Source: Schizophyllum amplum | Taxonomy: Eukaryota; Basidiomycota; Agaricomycetes; Agaricales; Schizophyllaceae | Assembly: GCA_007026445.1 (NCBI GenBank) | Contig: VDMD01000049.1 | Coordinates: 148,598 to 212,597, forward strand | Length of the DNA stretch: 64,000 nucleotides | Direction: 5' to 3' | In this document: positions 10,264 to 20,518 of the stretch, in pieces | Position numbering within the stretch: the stretch's first letter is position 1 | Layout of the letters: each line of letters opens with the position of its first letter | Made by a program: the position numbers and the translations under genes | Notes under the pieces: generated by a model | What the model saw: the letters and a program-made list of their open reading frames with translations, nothing else | What the model was told of the DNA's origin: nothing | Databases searched by the model: none

Positions 10264-11620
10264 TTACGCCGCCCGCCTCCCGCTTGCAGGTGTCCCTCCG
10301 CGGTACGCAGTCGCCGCACCGTCCTCCTGCACATCGCTGTCCTCCTCCTGGTCGCCCTCCTCCTCCACCTCCTCTTCCTCCTCCTCATCCTCGTCGTCGT
10401 CATTGCTGACCTCGTCGTCCTGCTTCTCGACCTGTCTCCCCTTCCCCTTCTCCTTGAACCGCGCCTGCTGTTGCGTGTGCTCCGGCGTCGCATCATACTC
10501 CTCGTCGTCGCTCAAGTCGACCCACTTCGCCTCCACCTTCGCCTTTGCTGCCTTCCTCTTCTCGCCTTCAACACTATCACCGTCGCTGGAAGCATCGCTG
10601 TCTTCGACACTGGGCTCGGGTGCCTGGGCGGCGTCAATTTTGCTAGTCTTCTTCGAGCCGCGCTTTGTGGTCTTTTTCAGCGCCGCCTTCTTCGGCGCCT
10701 TGCCAGCTGGAAGCGCGATATCATTGTCCGAGTCCTGCACATATCCAGCACAGCGCTCCTCCCCCCAGTATGGCTGCCACTTGTGACGTAGATCCATACG
10801 GTCCTTCCTGTCACGCCTGTACGCCAACGAGCGCTCCCTCCAGGTGATGAGAGGCTCGCCCTCCTCCGTCTCCACTATCGGGTTGAGCGCTAGCCCCTTG
10901 AGGTTGTTGCTGACGCACTGCTCCTCCGGCAACGGCACTACAGCTGGCGCCTTGTGCTTCAGCAAGACCTCGTCCGCTTCTTCGTCACAGAGGCCCCGCA
11001 CGTCAATTTCCTCCTCGGCTTTCCGGCGGCGTTCGAGGATAATGGCCAACTTGGCTCCCCAGCCCTTGCCTTTCGGCTTGTAGAGGTACTCGTCAGGTTC
11101 CCCTATAGGCATCGCGTTCTTCCATTCTTTGGGCCAGCCGGTGACTTTAACGCCCCAGCGGTACGCAATGTCGGGGAACTGCTCGCGAGGGAATTGATGT
11201 GGAATATCACCAGGCTGCGCATTTTTAGAGAAGGTGAATCCCGAGCGTTTCGTTATCATGCCTGCCCGGATGGTCAGTAAGAGTACGCCTTTTGTGCATC
11301 GGATACGCGAGCCAACTTACCAATATCCTCCCGCAAAGCTCCACGCAACAGCCGCATCCCAAGATCCTCCTTGTTGAAGAATTGCCGCGCGGCGTCCTCC
11401 CAGTCCTTCTTGATGAAGTATGGAGTGACCACCTTCATGTCCGTCACCATCTGGCCGTCCTCGTTCAACTTGCTGTATCTGTGCCCAAGGGTTAGCCACC
11501 AATTCCCGAGCTGGAGAGTATAGCTGACCGAAGGATGCGCTCCACAATGTCCAGCCCCCCTGCGAACTCGCTTTTGTACGTATCCAAAATCGTCCTGAAC
11601 GTCGGCCCTCCACCAAACAT
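10264..11620 (-). CDS. Unknown spliced gene with acidic tail, probably 5'-truncated by LTR insertion
   Basis: Three exons on the minus strand: 11620-11529, 11478-11321 and 11261-10264, joined in frame to about 415 residues. The second intron (11320-11262) has a GTAAGT donor and TTACTGAC branch; the first (11528-11479) has a weaker GTCAGC donor but a CTAAC branch. The protein starts MFGGGPTFRTILDTYKSEF, carries a conserved-looking globular part (DMKVVTPYFIKKDWEDAARQ, then FPDIAYRWGVKVTGWP), and ends in K/A-rich and D/E-rich tracts. I do not recognise a named domain. The ATG lies only 7 nt from the end of the LTR at 11628, so earlier exons were probably separated from it by the retrotransposon. 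Present start is therefore provisional. Confidence 0.6.
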
Positions 11621-11627
11621 AACAGCC

Positions 11628-11899
11628 TGTTAGGGCTCGACCAGTTTTGGGGAACGGCGTCGACGACGCGTACGTGGACGGCGAGGTATCTTACTCGGCG
11701 GACAGTGGACAAGCGGGGAAGACGCGCAGTGGATCAAAAGAGAATAGATTGCAGAGAAGCGGATCGTGAACAAGGGGGGTCGAGTAACGAGAATACTAAG
11801 TCTAAGGTATGAGCGTGGGAGACTAAGGCTTATATATGATGGGCGGGACCCCGTGACCCGGTGTGACTAGAGTGGCGTGAAATGTAACGGGTCCTGACA
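11628..11899 (-). repeat. LTR of the second Gypsy element (272 bp)
   Basis: On the minus strand it begins TGTCAGGACCCG and ends GAGCCCTAACA, i.e. canonical TG...CA ends. It is preceded, in element orientation, by the purine tract AGAGGGGGGGGTAC (11900-11913), the expected polypurine primer, and holds a TATATAAG promoter-like box at about 11829-11841. The partner LTR is missing because the element is truncated at its other end. The putative target duplication, CAGCC (11623-11627) at the outer edge, cannot be verified. Confidence 0.75.
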
Positions 11900-12496
11900 G
11901 TACCCCCCCCTCTAGAAAGACTCCCCGAGTCTGTTAGCCGTTTGGACTCCCTTGTTCTACTGAGCTTCCGACTTGGCTTGTGGCAATATTGTCGAGTGTG
12001 TCGGCACTCCGACGAGTTCGGGCCGCTTCCTCCGATTGACTGTCGCGATGGCATGTCTGCCTACGTGCTTGCTATGATGTCGCGTTCGTCTTTCAGCTGG
12101 ACTGGTGCTGGTCGAGGGTTTGCTTGCTTCTAGTTTCGCGATCGGTGCGGGTGCGCGTCCCCGTCGTCGTGCTGATTGCGGTACTTTTCCAGCTGTAGCG
12201 AACAAGGGTCTGCATCGTGCGATCGGGCGTGGGGGCCCTCGGTACTCGCTTAGGGCCTTTCCTTGTGGTCTCAGTGTACGACGGGCGACGGTCTTTTGAG
12301 GTGTCGATAAGAAGGGCCCTTATGGGTTGCTGCTTCTCTCGATGTCCAGGTGCGTTGTAGGACGTACTCGCTTCCGATCACTTTTGGTTGACGTGTCGTT
12401 GTAGGTCTGTCTTAAGGGGCTTGGTCCGACGTGAAATCCAACATCGTCCTTGACGCTTTTCCCCCTCTTCCTCTCTGCAACACACTGCTATCGGAA
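11900..12496. other. Region between LTR and antisense gene
   Basis: No open frame that I trust. Contains the polypurine tract of the Gypsy element (11900-11913) and, toward 12400-12496, pyrimidine-rich sequence directly upstream of the start codon of the antisense gene, a likely promoter or 5' leader. Confidence 0.4.
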
Positions 12497-13463
12497 ATGT
12501 CGTCGCCATCAGACTCCACCCCCTCAACTCCCCTACCCCGTCATCTCGCGATGGGCGCGCTAGTCGTTGTCCCTCAGCTTCAACCGTTCAGCGTGTTTCC
12601 TGCGCGTTTTCGTCTGGCGCCTGGCTCTGGGGTGCGTCCGCGAACGGGTGAGTGTCGGGTTTGCTTTATCCATGTCACTTTGTGATGAGCTTTCTTCCCC
12701 TCAGGTTCCCTTGCCTTGGCTTCCCCTGTCAACTGGCGCTCGCGGTCGGATCTGCTGATGGTGAGAGTCATCGTCCTGTTCTAGTTGTCTGTTTGCTCAT
12801 GCTTTGTCGTCACAGACGGGGTCTCTCCCTGCTCGTCTTGATGGCGCCGCGCTGGCGTTGTCCCAGGCGACTCGTCAGGTGGGGACCCTTCGTCGTCAGT
12901 TGGCCGACCATGAGTTGCTGTCGCGCCGCTCCCACGTAGTCCTCCAGCAACAGCAAGTTCGTAACGAGGAGTTGAGTCTCATGCTGCAGCATGCTGAGAC
13001 AGAGCGGAAGTCGGCTCGGGCGGACGTGTCTCAGATGCGGGCCTCGTTGCTCCACGCCGAGAATCAGCGGGACGCTGCAAACGAGCGCGCGCTCTTCGTC
13101 TTGGGGGAACGGGATGCAGTTCGTGCCGTCCTCGCCATCCGCGTGCAGGAACTCCGCTGGTCTCAGGACGGGTGGCGCGCTGCGGACGCTGCGAACGTGT
13201 ATCTGCGTTCGGGGATTGCGGGACTTCGTCAGGAACTGGAAAGGGAGCTTCCCCGCCTGCGTGGGCTTCTTCGCGAGTTGGAGCAAGATAGCGTGTCTCG
13301 CGTTCGCTACGAGGCTGCTCTTGCGGAATGTGACGCCCTGCGGCGGGAGTTGGGATTACCGGACGCTGTTGGCCCTCCTCCCGCATACGTGGTGCCCGGC
13401 TCTGTGTCTGGCGGTTCCAACTCGGGTGGCGGCGTATTGGGCGTCGGTGTTGGGGCTGTCTAG
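12497..13463 (+). CDS. Coiled-coil protein encoded antisense inside the Gypsy element
   Basis: Three exons: 12497-12647, 12705-12760, 12816-13463, giving 284 residues. Both introns (57 and 55 nt) start GTGAG and end CAG, and the phases match. The first 70 residues are S/P/L-rich (MSSPSDSTPSTPLPRH). The third exon encodes a long, almost uninterrupted alpha-helical segment with leucine/heptad-like spacing (about residues 80-250: ALAECDALRREL, LRQELERELPRLRGLL) and a glycine/serine tail. It lies between pol and LTR of the element but on the opposite strand. A DNA-binding or structural role is possible, but no specific function is visible. Confidence 0.7.
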
Positions 13464-13649
13464 AGACGTCGTGGTATTGATTTTCGCTCATCGTATGTGT
13501 GGTCGTTTCCTGTCCTCCCATGTTTACTTGCTCTCCCCATGCCATTTCTATGCCATATGTCGTTCCGTGATAATTACCTTGCAATGTTATGTTTTCCTCT
13601 TCATCTTCGTCTGTTATAAGTTAAAGTTGTCGTCTCTCCCCCTTTCTAG
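13464..13649. other. Convergent 3' spacer between antisense gene and pol
   Basis: T-rich sequence separating two convergent frames. It probably holds both 3' ends; no further gene seen. Confidence 0.4.
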
Positions 13650-16600
13650 TCACGTCCCCACCCTTCGTTTCCTCGTGTTGACTTTTGGCAGAGCTTCCCA
13701 TTCGGCCGGTGTGCGTGGTTTTCGCGGGTGCTTGGCGTGAAATTCGTCGACCTTCTCCGCTGCGTTTGCTAGGCCCTCCACTGGTTCCCAGGTGCGTGCG
13801 GTTGGTCCGAACCCTACCCAATCAACGAAGTACTTGACCTTACGCTTGTCTTTCCGGCCGAACAATTTGCAGTCGAGGATTTCATTCACTTCCCATTGCT
13901 CCCATCCTTCTTCGTCGATCTCTACTGGGGGTACCGCTTCTGGTGGCCGTTTTGCGAAGGTGTCTGCGGGGACTTCATGCAGGAGTGAGACATGGAAGAC
14001 GTGGTGGAGGCGGGCCATGGTCTTGGGGAGTTTTAGGCGATACGCGTGAGTTCCAACTTTCTTTTCGATGGTGAATGGGCCTAATCGTTTGTAGTCGAGC
14101 TTCTTCGTGGGGCGTTTTGTCTTGACATTCCTCAGATCTAGCATCACCTTCGTTCCCTTGGTCCAGTTCGGGGTGCTGCCCCTCTTCAGGTCGGCGTGCT
14201 TCTTCATGGCGTCACTCGCTTTCCTTACTTCGTCTTTCAGGTGAGCTTGTAGTGCTTGCAGATCTTGGGCGACCTGGTTGACCTGGTGGTTTGGCACGTT
14301 GTCGAAGGCTACTGACAGCCGAGGGTGGTAGCCTTTGTTGGCGAAGAACGGCGTCATCCCAGTGCTCGAGTGAGTGTTGTTGTTGTATACAAACTCGGCG
14401 ATGGGTAATTGCGGGACCCAGTCGTCTTGATCGTAGCTCACAAAAGCCCTCAGGTACTGTTCTAGTGACTGGTTTACCCGTTCGGTTTGCCCGTCGGTTT
14501 GCGGATGGTACGCCGTTGATAGGTTGGACTTTACTCCTAACGCGTCACACAGGGACTGCCAGAACTGGGATACGAAGAGGGCTCCCCTGTCGGAGACGAT
14601 GTCAGCTGGTAAGCCATGTTTGCTGAAGACCTCCCGGATGAATAGGCGTGCGAAGTCGGGCGCTTTGTCGGTCGTATGGCATGGTATGAAGATGGCTTGT
14701 TTCGTTAGTCGGCATACCACTACTAACACCGCGTCGAAGCCCTCTGATAACGGTAGTTCGACGATGTGATCTATTGAGATCGACGACCACGCACGTTCGC
14801 CCACTGGTAGGGGTTTCAAGTCGCCGTACGGTTTATGACGTGCCGCCTTTGAGCGTAGACAGTTTGAGCAGGTCACACAGTAATTATGTATGTCCTTCTT
14901 CATGCCCGGCCAGTAGTACTCACGCATTACCCTCTTCAGCGTTCTCCTCACTCCGGGATGTCCGCTGAGGCGATGGTCGTGTCGGCTGCGTACAATGTCG
15001 ACGCGCAAGTTTTCGTGGTCCGGCACGTATACTCGTCCATCTCTCATCAGTAAGTCTCTCCCCTCATCTACTGAGAATGGTCCCTCTGGTGTTAGTTCTG
15101 CCTCTTGCCGCCCTTTCTTGGCGTGATCGTCGAGCGGTGCCCTCCTTATGCGTTCGAGTTCGACTTCGACATCCAGCAGGTGCGCTGCATTCAAGCGTTC
15201 CGCCGGGATCGCTATCCTCTCGTTGAACTCTTGTGCTTTTGCCTTGAAGGACTCCTTAGGATATACGTCTGGGCGTCGTGTGAGTGCGTTGGGCTTTCCT
15301 CCTAGTCTCCCCGGTCGATAATGGATCACAAAGTCAAAGGTTGACAGATACTCGGACCAGCGCGCTTGGCGTCGACTGAGTTGCTTTGTTGTCGTGAAGT
15401 GCTGGAGATTGTTGTGGTCCGAGTATACCTCTATCCGATGGCGTGCTCCTTCGAGGTATGGTCTCCATATTTTGAATGATTCAACGATAGCTAATAGTTC
15501 TCGGTCATAGACATCGTAGTTGCACTCAGCAGGGGAGCAGGTACGGGCGTGAAACGCGATAGGGTGGATCTCCTTGTCTCCTGGATCGATCTGGGAGATG
15601 ATGGCTGCTATTGCCCAGTCCGACGCGTCACTTTCGACGATGATGGGTAATTCTGGGTTGAAGTGTTGCAAGACGGGCGCCTCCGTGAACGCGGTCTTCA
15701 GTAGGTTGAACACGTCCTCGCATTGTTTGTCCCAGACCCACGGCTGATTCTTCTTCAACAGGCGCGTCAGCGGGTGGACAATCCCGGAATAATTGTCAAT
15801 GAATCGCCTATAGAAGTTGGCAAATCCTAGGAAAGCTTGTAGCTCCTTAATGTTTCGGGGCTGCGGCCATTCAAGGATAGTTTTGACCTTTCGTGGATCC
15901 ATCATCACGCCGTCGGGGGTAATAATCAGCCCTAGGTACTCGATTTCTCGAACATGGAAGGCACACTTCTCCGGTCTCGCGTGCAAGTCGTTCTCCATTA
16001 GCCGTTGCAGCACTCGTCGTACGTGTTCTTCGTGATCACTCTCGTTCTTTGAATAGATCAGAATGTCATCCAGGTAGACGACGACCGACACGTCCAACAT
16101 ATCGTGGAAAAGGTCGTTCACGAATCGTTGGAACGTTGACGGTGAGTTCGTCATTCCAAATGGCATAACCAGGTACTCAAATGATCCGTAGCGCGTTCGA
16201 AAAGCTGTTTTCCATTCATCGCCGTCTGCTATGCGGATGTTGTTATAGCCCCATCGGAGATCAATTTTCGAGTAGACTTTGGCGTCTCGGAGTCGGTCGA
16301 CCAGGGTGCCTATCAGAGGTAAGGGATAGTGATTCTTCTTGGTGATCTTGTTGAGCCCCCTGTAGTCTACGCACAGTCTGAGCTTCCCGTCCTTTTTGGG
16401 CGCGAATAGGACTGGTGCTCCTGCCGACGATGTGGATGATCGAATGAATCCTTTCCCTAGCATTTCATCCAGGTATTCCTTCAGTGCTCCGAGTTCGGTC
16501 TCTGACATGCTATAGATCTTGCCGAAGGGTGGCGTTGTCCCCTCTTCCAACTCGATCTTGTGGTCGTGTTCTCGATGTGGCGGCAGCTCTTTTGCTGAGT

Positions 16601-16655
16601 CTTCGGAAAAGACTGACTTGAACACATGGTATTGTTCGGGTACGTGCTGTCTCAT
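13650..16655 (-). CDS. Ty3/Gypsy Pol: reverse transcriptase, RNase H, integrase, chromodomain (5' truncated)
   Basis: A 1001-residue frame from the ATG at 16655; the same frame is open back to 16727, so the ATG is probably internal to the ancestral Pol. Reverse transcriptase carries LCVDYRGLN (95-102) and YLDD (194-197); RNase H carries ESDASDWA (about 348); the integrase zinc finger ends CVTCSNC (about 645), followed by a DDE core (IDHIVELP ... SDRG ... DGQTERVN) and a C-terminal chromodomain (about 930-985, VDWVGFGPTARTWEP). Upstream gag and protease are gone. This Pol is clearly different from that of the first element (YLDD and not YIDD, different linker), so two Gypsy lineages are present. 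Catalytic residues look intact, but the copy cannot be autonomous. Confidence 0.9.
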   Translation of the reverse strand: MRQHVPEQYHVFKSVFSEDSAKELPPHREHDHKIELEEGTTPPFGKIYSMSETELGALKEYLDEMLGKGFIRSSTSSAGAPVLFAPKKDGKLRLCVDYRGLNKITKKNHYPLPLIGTLVDRLRDAKVYSKIDLRWGYNNIRIADGDEWKTAFRTRYGSFEYLVMPFGMTNSPSTFQRFVNDLFHDMLDVSVVVYLDDILIYSKNESDHEEHVRRVLQRLMENDLHARPEKCAFHVREIEYLGLIITPDGVMMDPRKVKTILEWPQPRNIKELQAFLGFANFYRRFIDNYSGIVHPLTRLLKKNQPWVWDKQCEDVFNLLKTAFTEAPVLQHFNPELPIIVESDASDWAIAAIISQIDPGDKEIHPIAFHARTCSPAECNYDVYDRELLAIVESFKIWRPYLEGARHRIEVYSDHNNLQHFTTTKQLSRRQARWSEYLSTFDFVIHYRPGRLGGKPNALTRRPDVYPKESFKAKAQEFNERIAIPAERLNAAHLLDVEVELERIRRAPLDDHAKKGRQEAELTPEGPFSVDEGRDLLMRDGRVYVPDHENLRVDIVRSRHDHRLSGHPGVRRTLKRVMREYYWPGMKKDIHNYCVTCSNCLRSKAARHKPYGDLKPLPVGERAWSSISIDHIVELPLSEGFDAVLVVVCRLTKQAIFIPCHTTDKAPDFARLFIREVFSKHGLPADIVSDRGALFVSQFWQSLCDALGVKSNLSTAYHPQTDGQTERVNQSLEQYLRAFVSYDQDDWVPQLPIAEFVYNNNTHSSTGMTPFFANKGYHPRLSVAFDNVPNHQVNQVAQDLQALQAHLKDEVRKASDAMKKHADLKRGSTPNWTKGTKVMLDLRNVKTKRPTKKLDYKRLGPFTIEKKVGTHAYRLKLPKTMARLHHVFHVSLLHEVPADTFAKRPPEAVPPVEIDEEGWEQWEVNEILDCKLFGRKDKRKVKYFVDWVGFGPTARTWEPVEGLANAAEKVDEFHAKHPRKPRTPAEWEALPKVNTRKRRVGT

Positions 16656-16753
16656 GCTGTGGTCGAGTTGCTCCGGTGGTTCATTGCTCTTGCTGGTCTC
16701 CTCCCCCCCTTCTGGCGTTGGTTGTCCCTATCCCCCTTATCCGCCGTTTTGCT

Positions 16754-16771
16754 AGCAGAACCGGTTCTGCT
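16754..16771. repeat. 18-bp perfect palindrome at a truncation junction
   Basis: AGCAGAACCGGTTCTGCT reads the same on both strands. It sits 27 nt beyond the point where the Gypsy Pol frame ends. A close copy (core AGAACCGGTTCT) lies at 60176-60187, again right where a coding frame stops. Both are embedded in a CCGC(C/G)GTT(T/C)TGCTAG context, so they look like the end of one mobile or recombining sequence. Confidence 0.6.
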
Positions 16772-17190
16772 GAAAGATGGTTCTGCTAATATTAGGGAAT
16801 TATTTGTCGATTTATTATGGAATAAAGTGGGTGTGGGTTGCCATTTAGGGGGGTCATCCACCCGGTCCACCGGCGGTCGGGGTCATTTTTGCACCCCTCT
16901 TCGCCGGTTTGAACCTTGATGTCGCCTCGCCGGCATCAAATGCTTCCTTTATCCGGACGCACATCCGCTTTTGTGGGGTCCTTTCGGCATGTTTTATCAG
17001 GCGTACACTCTACCGACCACCACCAAACCCACTTTTGCAGTTGACATCAGCTGTGCCGCACATTATTTTGCCTGTTGTGTGACCAACTCCTCGTATCATC
17101 TGGCACTGTGTTGTGTTCATCTCAGTTCTGCTGCGGGTTCGACCCCGGCATCGTTCTGCTTGCCCGGCTGACGGTTTTGCTCACCTAGAC

Positions 17191-18100
17191 CTGCCGTTCT
17201 GCTGGTGTCCATCCGGATCTGCTCGTTCTGTGCTGTGGTTCTGCTAGTACGTTGGGATACGTTGTGCTGCCGTCCGTCCGCATCCTTTTTTGTTCCCGCA
17301 TGACGTGCATTCCTGCCGCTGGCCGCCTGCCGCCGGCCGCCCACCTCGCCGGTGCACGCGCTCACTGCACCCGGACGCCGACACTGTGCCTTCCCTTTGG
17401 TCCGCTTTGGTGTCCGACACCATTGTTCACTTCCACCGGTGGTTCTTCTCGCACATCGTCAAATGTTCTGCCGCGTCACGCCTACTTGCCCTCCCTTGTT
17501 CCCCTCAGGCTGCCGTTCTGCTGGTGTCCATCCGGATCTGCTCGTTCTGTGCTGTGGTTCTGCTAGTACGTTGGGAGACGTTGTGCTGCCGTCCCGCCGG
17601 ATGCTTTTTTGTTTCCGGATGACGTGCATGCCCGCCGCCGGCGGCCCACCTCGCCGGTGCATGCGCTCGCTGCACCCGGGCGCCGACACTGTGCCTTCTC
17701 TTTGTTTCGCTTTGGTGTCCGACGCCATTGTTCACTTCCACCGGTGGTTCTTCTCGCACATCGTCAAATGTTCTGCCGTGTCACGCCTACTTGCCCTCCC
17801 GCTTGGTGCTTGTTCCCCTCAGGCTGCCGTTCTCCTGGTGTCCATCCGGATCTGCTTGTTCTGTGTCGTTGTTCTGCTCGTATGTTGGCAGACGTTGTGC
17901 TACTGTCCGGCCGGATGCTTTTTTGTTCCCGGATGACGTGCATGCCTGCCGCTGGCCGCCTGCCGCCGGCGGCCTACCTCGCCGGTGCACGCGCTCGCTG
18001 CAGCCGCCCGCTGTGGAACTGCGCGCTGTGCCTCCCCTTTATCCCGCTTTCATGTCCGGCGGCCTTGTTCACCTCAACCTCCAGTTCTATTTGCCTCCAT
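17191..18100. repeat. Tandem repeat of about 317 bp, three copies
   Basis: Units begin CTGCCGTTCT at 17191, 17510 and 17824 (periods 319 and 314). The first two are close copies; the third diverges after about 18000. Each unit contains several GTTCTGCT octamers, also found scattered from 16768 onward and in the 16754 palindrome. Frames inside are open but low in complexity and I do not call genes. The stretch 16772-17190 before the array holds only isolated GTTCTGCT motifs. Confidence 0.7.
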
Positions 18101-18230
18101 TGGGATATCCTTGTTCTGCCCTGCTATCTTCCTCATTGATCTCCAGATCTTCTTCCATCCCATAATGTTGGCTTATCACCCTGCAGTCTTTTTTGCCCGC
18201 GCACGGTACCTATCCCTAAAGTTAGGATCC

Positions 18231-18281
18231 GGTTAGTTAGGGTTTGGTTGGTTAGGGTTTGGTTGGTTAGTTTGTTTGGGT
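18231..18281 (+). repeat. TTAGGG-containing, telomere-like short repeat
   Basis: GGTTAG, TTAGGGTTTGG and GGTTGG units follow one another, with TTAGGG twice at about 11-13-bp spacing (after 18236 and 18252). This is not a true telomere array; it is either degenerate interstitial telomeric sequence or a simple GT-rich repeat. Confidence 0.4.
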
Positions 18282-18940
18282 GGCAGGGATGTTGTAATTG
18301 TCTTCCTCGCTGTACTCTGTCCACCATAATTCGCTGCAAGTGTCGCCGGCATCTGTTGGAATGTGTGCCTTGTACCTCAATGTATGTCCGAGTTTCACCA
18401 AGTCTGCTCTCGGTATTGCACCTCCTTCCTTATCCGATTCTGTCGGCCTACCCGCTTTTCGACATTCTCTCATGCGTTATGCCGCCCGTCCCGCCGCAGT
18501 CTTTCCTCCGCTTTTTGTCCAATCATTGTACCTCCGGCCACTGTCAAAGAATGTGCGCTCCACCTCCGCGCGTGACTGATAAGCTGCTCCCTGTTGGGAT
18601 CCGGCTTTTCAGCCTTGCCCGGTTGCACAGAACTCCGGCACAGAACTCCGGCGAGGTATTGAATGCCATGGCACTAGGATTTGGACTGCAGTACTCTTCC
18701 ACTGCCCCGTTCCAGATCTCATTCAGCAACGATTTCAACCCGGCGGGTGCCACAGCCAACCTGCTCTTCCTTGCGCAAGGTTCTCTTACTTGCTCCGCTT
18801 CACGGTAACCTTTGTACGTGTGGGCTTACCTACCCTGTTTGCTGAGCTTCATATAATACACATACACCTTGGTTGCCTGATGTCCTTCATTGGTCGTCCT
18901 GTGGCAGTCCACGGTGTCCGCTCTTGGCTGAAGCATTTTG
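18282..18940. other. No gene recognised; part of a duplicated repeat block
   Basis: No convincing coding sequence. The part from about 18640 (CTCCGGCGAGGTATTGAAT ... CAGATCTCA) is a diverged relative of 19715-19870, i.e. one arm of the roughly 1.05-kb tandem duplication described separately. Confidence 0.4.
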
Positions 18941-19009
18941 AAAAGTCAAAGTCCCGCTCTCAAAACTCGCTCCGGCAAGGTTTTGAATCGCGGGACTCTG
19001 ACTTTTTCA
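18941..19009. repeat. Hairpin repeat, copy 1
   Basis: AAAGTCAAAGTCCCG pairs with CGGGACTCTGACTTTTT across a CAAAAC/GTTTTG inner stem. It belongs to a set of related hairpins (19313, 19997, 20366, 22605, 22748); this copy is nearly identical to the one at 19997. Confidence 0.7.
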
Positions 19010-19312
19010 GTCCCGTGCATGCTTTACCGGAGATTCTCCGTCCGGGTCTAGTTTGTCCCCCATCCCTCTGATAGGGATCATTCACTACGTTGCCGGTGCA
19101 GTTGCTGGTTGGTCTGGACGCCACCATCCCTGCCGTCCTGCTCTTCTCCCCGTATTATACCCTCACATGCCCGGACCGATGGTCGCTATTATTCCTGGCT
19201 GCCTATACACCAGCAAAGGATTGCATAATCCAGAGTTGCCCTGGTCCTATATCTTCCGCAAGGCATGTGTGCCTGTTTCGGTGTTGAGCGGCATTCCCGT
19301 GTCGGATGTTCA

Positions 19313-19380
19313 AAAATCAGAGTCCCGCAGCTCAAAACCTCGGCATGCGGGGTTTTGAGTTGCGGGACTCTGAATTTTCA
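19313..19380. repeat. Hairpin repeat, copy 2
   Basis: TCAGAGTCCCGCAGCTCAAA pairs with its reverse complement around a CCTCGGCATGCGGGG loop. Nearly identical to the copy at 20366; both are followed by the same CCCGTATCCGTCCCGCGTCA segment. Confidence 0.75.
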
Positions 19381-19517
19381 ACCCCTCCAACAAGGATGGC
19401 CCATTTTGGCGTCCCGTATCCGTCCCGCGTCACTGCTTTTGGCACGGACTCAAGGCCCCGCTCTTAAAACGCACCGACGAGGTCTTTCATCGCCCGGCTC
19501 TGAATAGTACACCCTCT

Positions 19518-19736
19518 TTATTGCGCAAAATTCACCCTGATCAAAGGTGATACTGGTGTCATGTAGTGTGGGCGAATACAAGCTGCAGACTGTATCCGCA
19601 CCGGGCATACACGCCTTGCCAGCGCATTGTACATACGCCCCACAGTTGCTACGTGCGGAGCCCAAGGAACAACGCTCGTGTCGTCGCTGATCGATCCGGT
19701 CTCAACCAACTGGCACCGGCAAGGTTTTGAATAGTT
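19518..19736 (-). pseudogene. Duplicated 3' end of the XPG-like gene
   Basis: Reads LVETGSISDDTSVVPWAPHV in frame to a stop at 19518 and aligns with the C-terminal part of the XPG-like gene (FVETGCISEHTSIVPRAPHV, near 20800 to 20640). Roughly 60 residues are similar, with the frame kept in both. There is no upstream nuclease domain here, so it is a fragment generated by tandem duplication. Confidence 0.6.
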
Positions 19737-19996
19737 GGACTCTACGTTTTGAACAGCCGTCCTCGCCCACCGCCCTCTGGCAGATCTCAACCAGTGACAA
19801 TCTCACCCCAGCGGTACGAAAGCCAACATTCTCTTCTTCGTACATTGCTGTTACTCCCACCCATTCACGCTAACCTTTCCGCAGCAGCTTCATATACTAT
19901 GCACTCGCCCTGCCCGCGTCTGTTCAGCACTGCATCTGTCCGTTATTGGCCATCCCACGGCAGTCTTGCACGGCGGCGTTTAGCGGAAGCATTTTG

Positions 19997-20064
19997 AAAA
20001 GTCAAAGTCCCGCTCTCAAAACCCGCGTCCGCAAGGTTTTGAATCGCGGGACTCTGACTTTTTC
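19997..20064. repeat. Hairpin repeat, copy 3
   Basis: Same stem sequence as 18941-19009, followed by the same segment (CCCGTGCATGCTTTACCGG). The spacing between the two is about 1056 bp, the period of the tandem duplication. Confidence 0.7.
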
Positions 20065-20365
20065 ACTCCCGTGCATGCTTTACCGGAGATTCTCCGTCCG
20101 GGTCTAGCTTATCCCCCATCCCTCTGATAAGGATCACAGCGATCCACTACTTTTCCGGTGCTCCAGCTCGTGGATAGGGCAGCCTCTATCCCTCCCATCC
20201 TGCCCCACCCGCCGGAATAGATAGTTGCCTTTATGTCTTGCTGCCTTCACACCTAGCAAATCCTTGCATAATCCACAGTCGTCCTGCTGCTCTCTTCCGG
20301 AACGCATGTGCCTGTTTCGGTGTTGAGCGGCATTCCCGCTTCTCCGCTTTTTTGCTGCGGGATGT

Positions 20366-20437
20366 TCAAAATTCAGAGTCCCGCAGCTCAAAACCTCGGC
20401 ATGCGGGGTTTTGAGTTGCGGGACTCTGAATTTTCAA
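20366..20437. repeat. Hairpin repeat, copy 4
   Basis: Near-identical to 19313-19380, including the flanking CGTCCCGCGTCA segment; spacing about 1053 bp. Confidence 0.75.
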
Positions 20438-20518
20438 AACCTACGACATGGATCACCCGTTTTGGTGTCCCGTATCCGTCCCGCGTCAACGCTTTTGGCA
20501 TGCACTCGATGTCTTGTT

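Larger units (their letters stand above)
11628..16727 (-). mobile_element. Truncated Ty3/Gypsy element with antisense accessory gene
   Basis: In element orientation: pol (16727 to 13650), an antisense spliced gene (13463 to 12497 on the plus strand), a polypurine tract and the LTR. Gag, protease, primer-binding site and 5' LTR are absent: the frame runs into a stop at 16728-16730 just before a different repeat at 16741-16771. The element inserted beside, or within, the gene at 10264-11620. Confidence 0.75.

Noticed and set aside
10321..10420. CTCCTC trinucleotide run considered as a microsatellite
   Set aside because: It is the codon repeat of an acidic tract in a real exon.
10201..10791. 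Plus-strand frames with L/V/R-rich products opposite the acidic gene
   Set aside because: They are the antisense of D/E/K-rich codons of the gene at 10264-11620.
17352..18139. Long plus-strand frames across the 317-bp repeats
   Set aside because: Frames repeat because the DNA repeats; composition is C/F/P/S-rich with no domain.
18231..18281. True telomere
   Set aside because: Only two TTAGGG units and non-telomeric DNA on both sides; recorded only as telomere-like.
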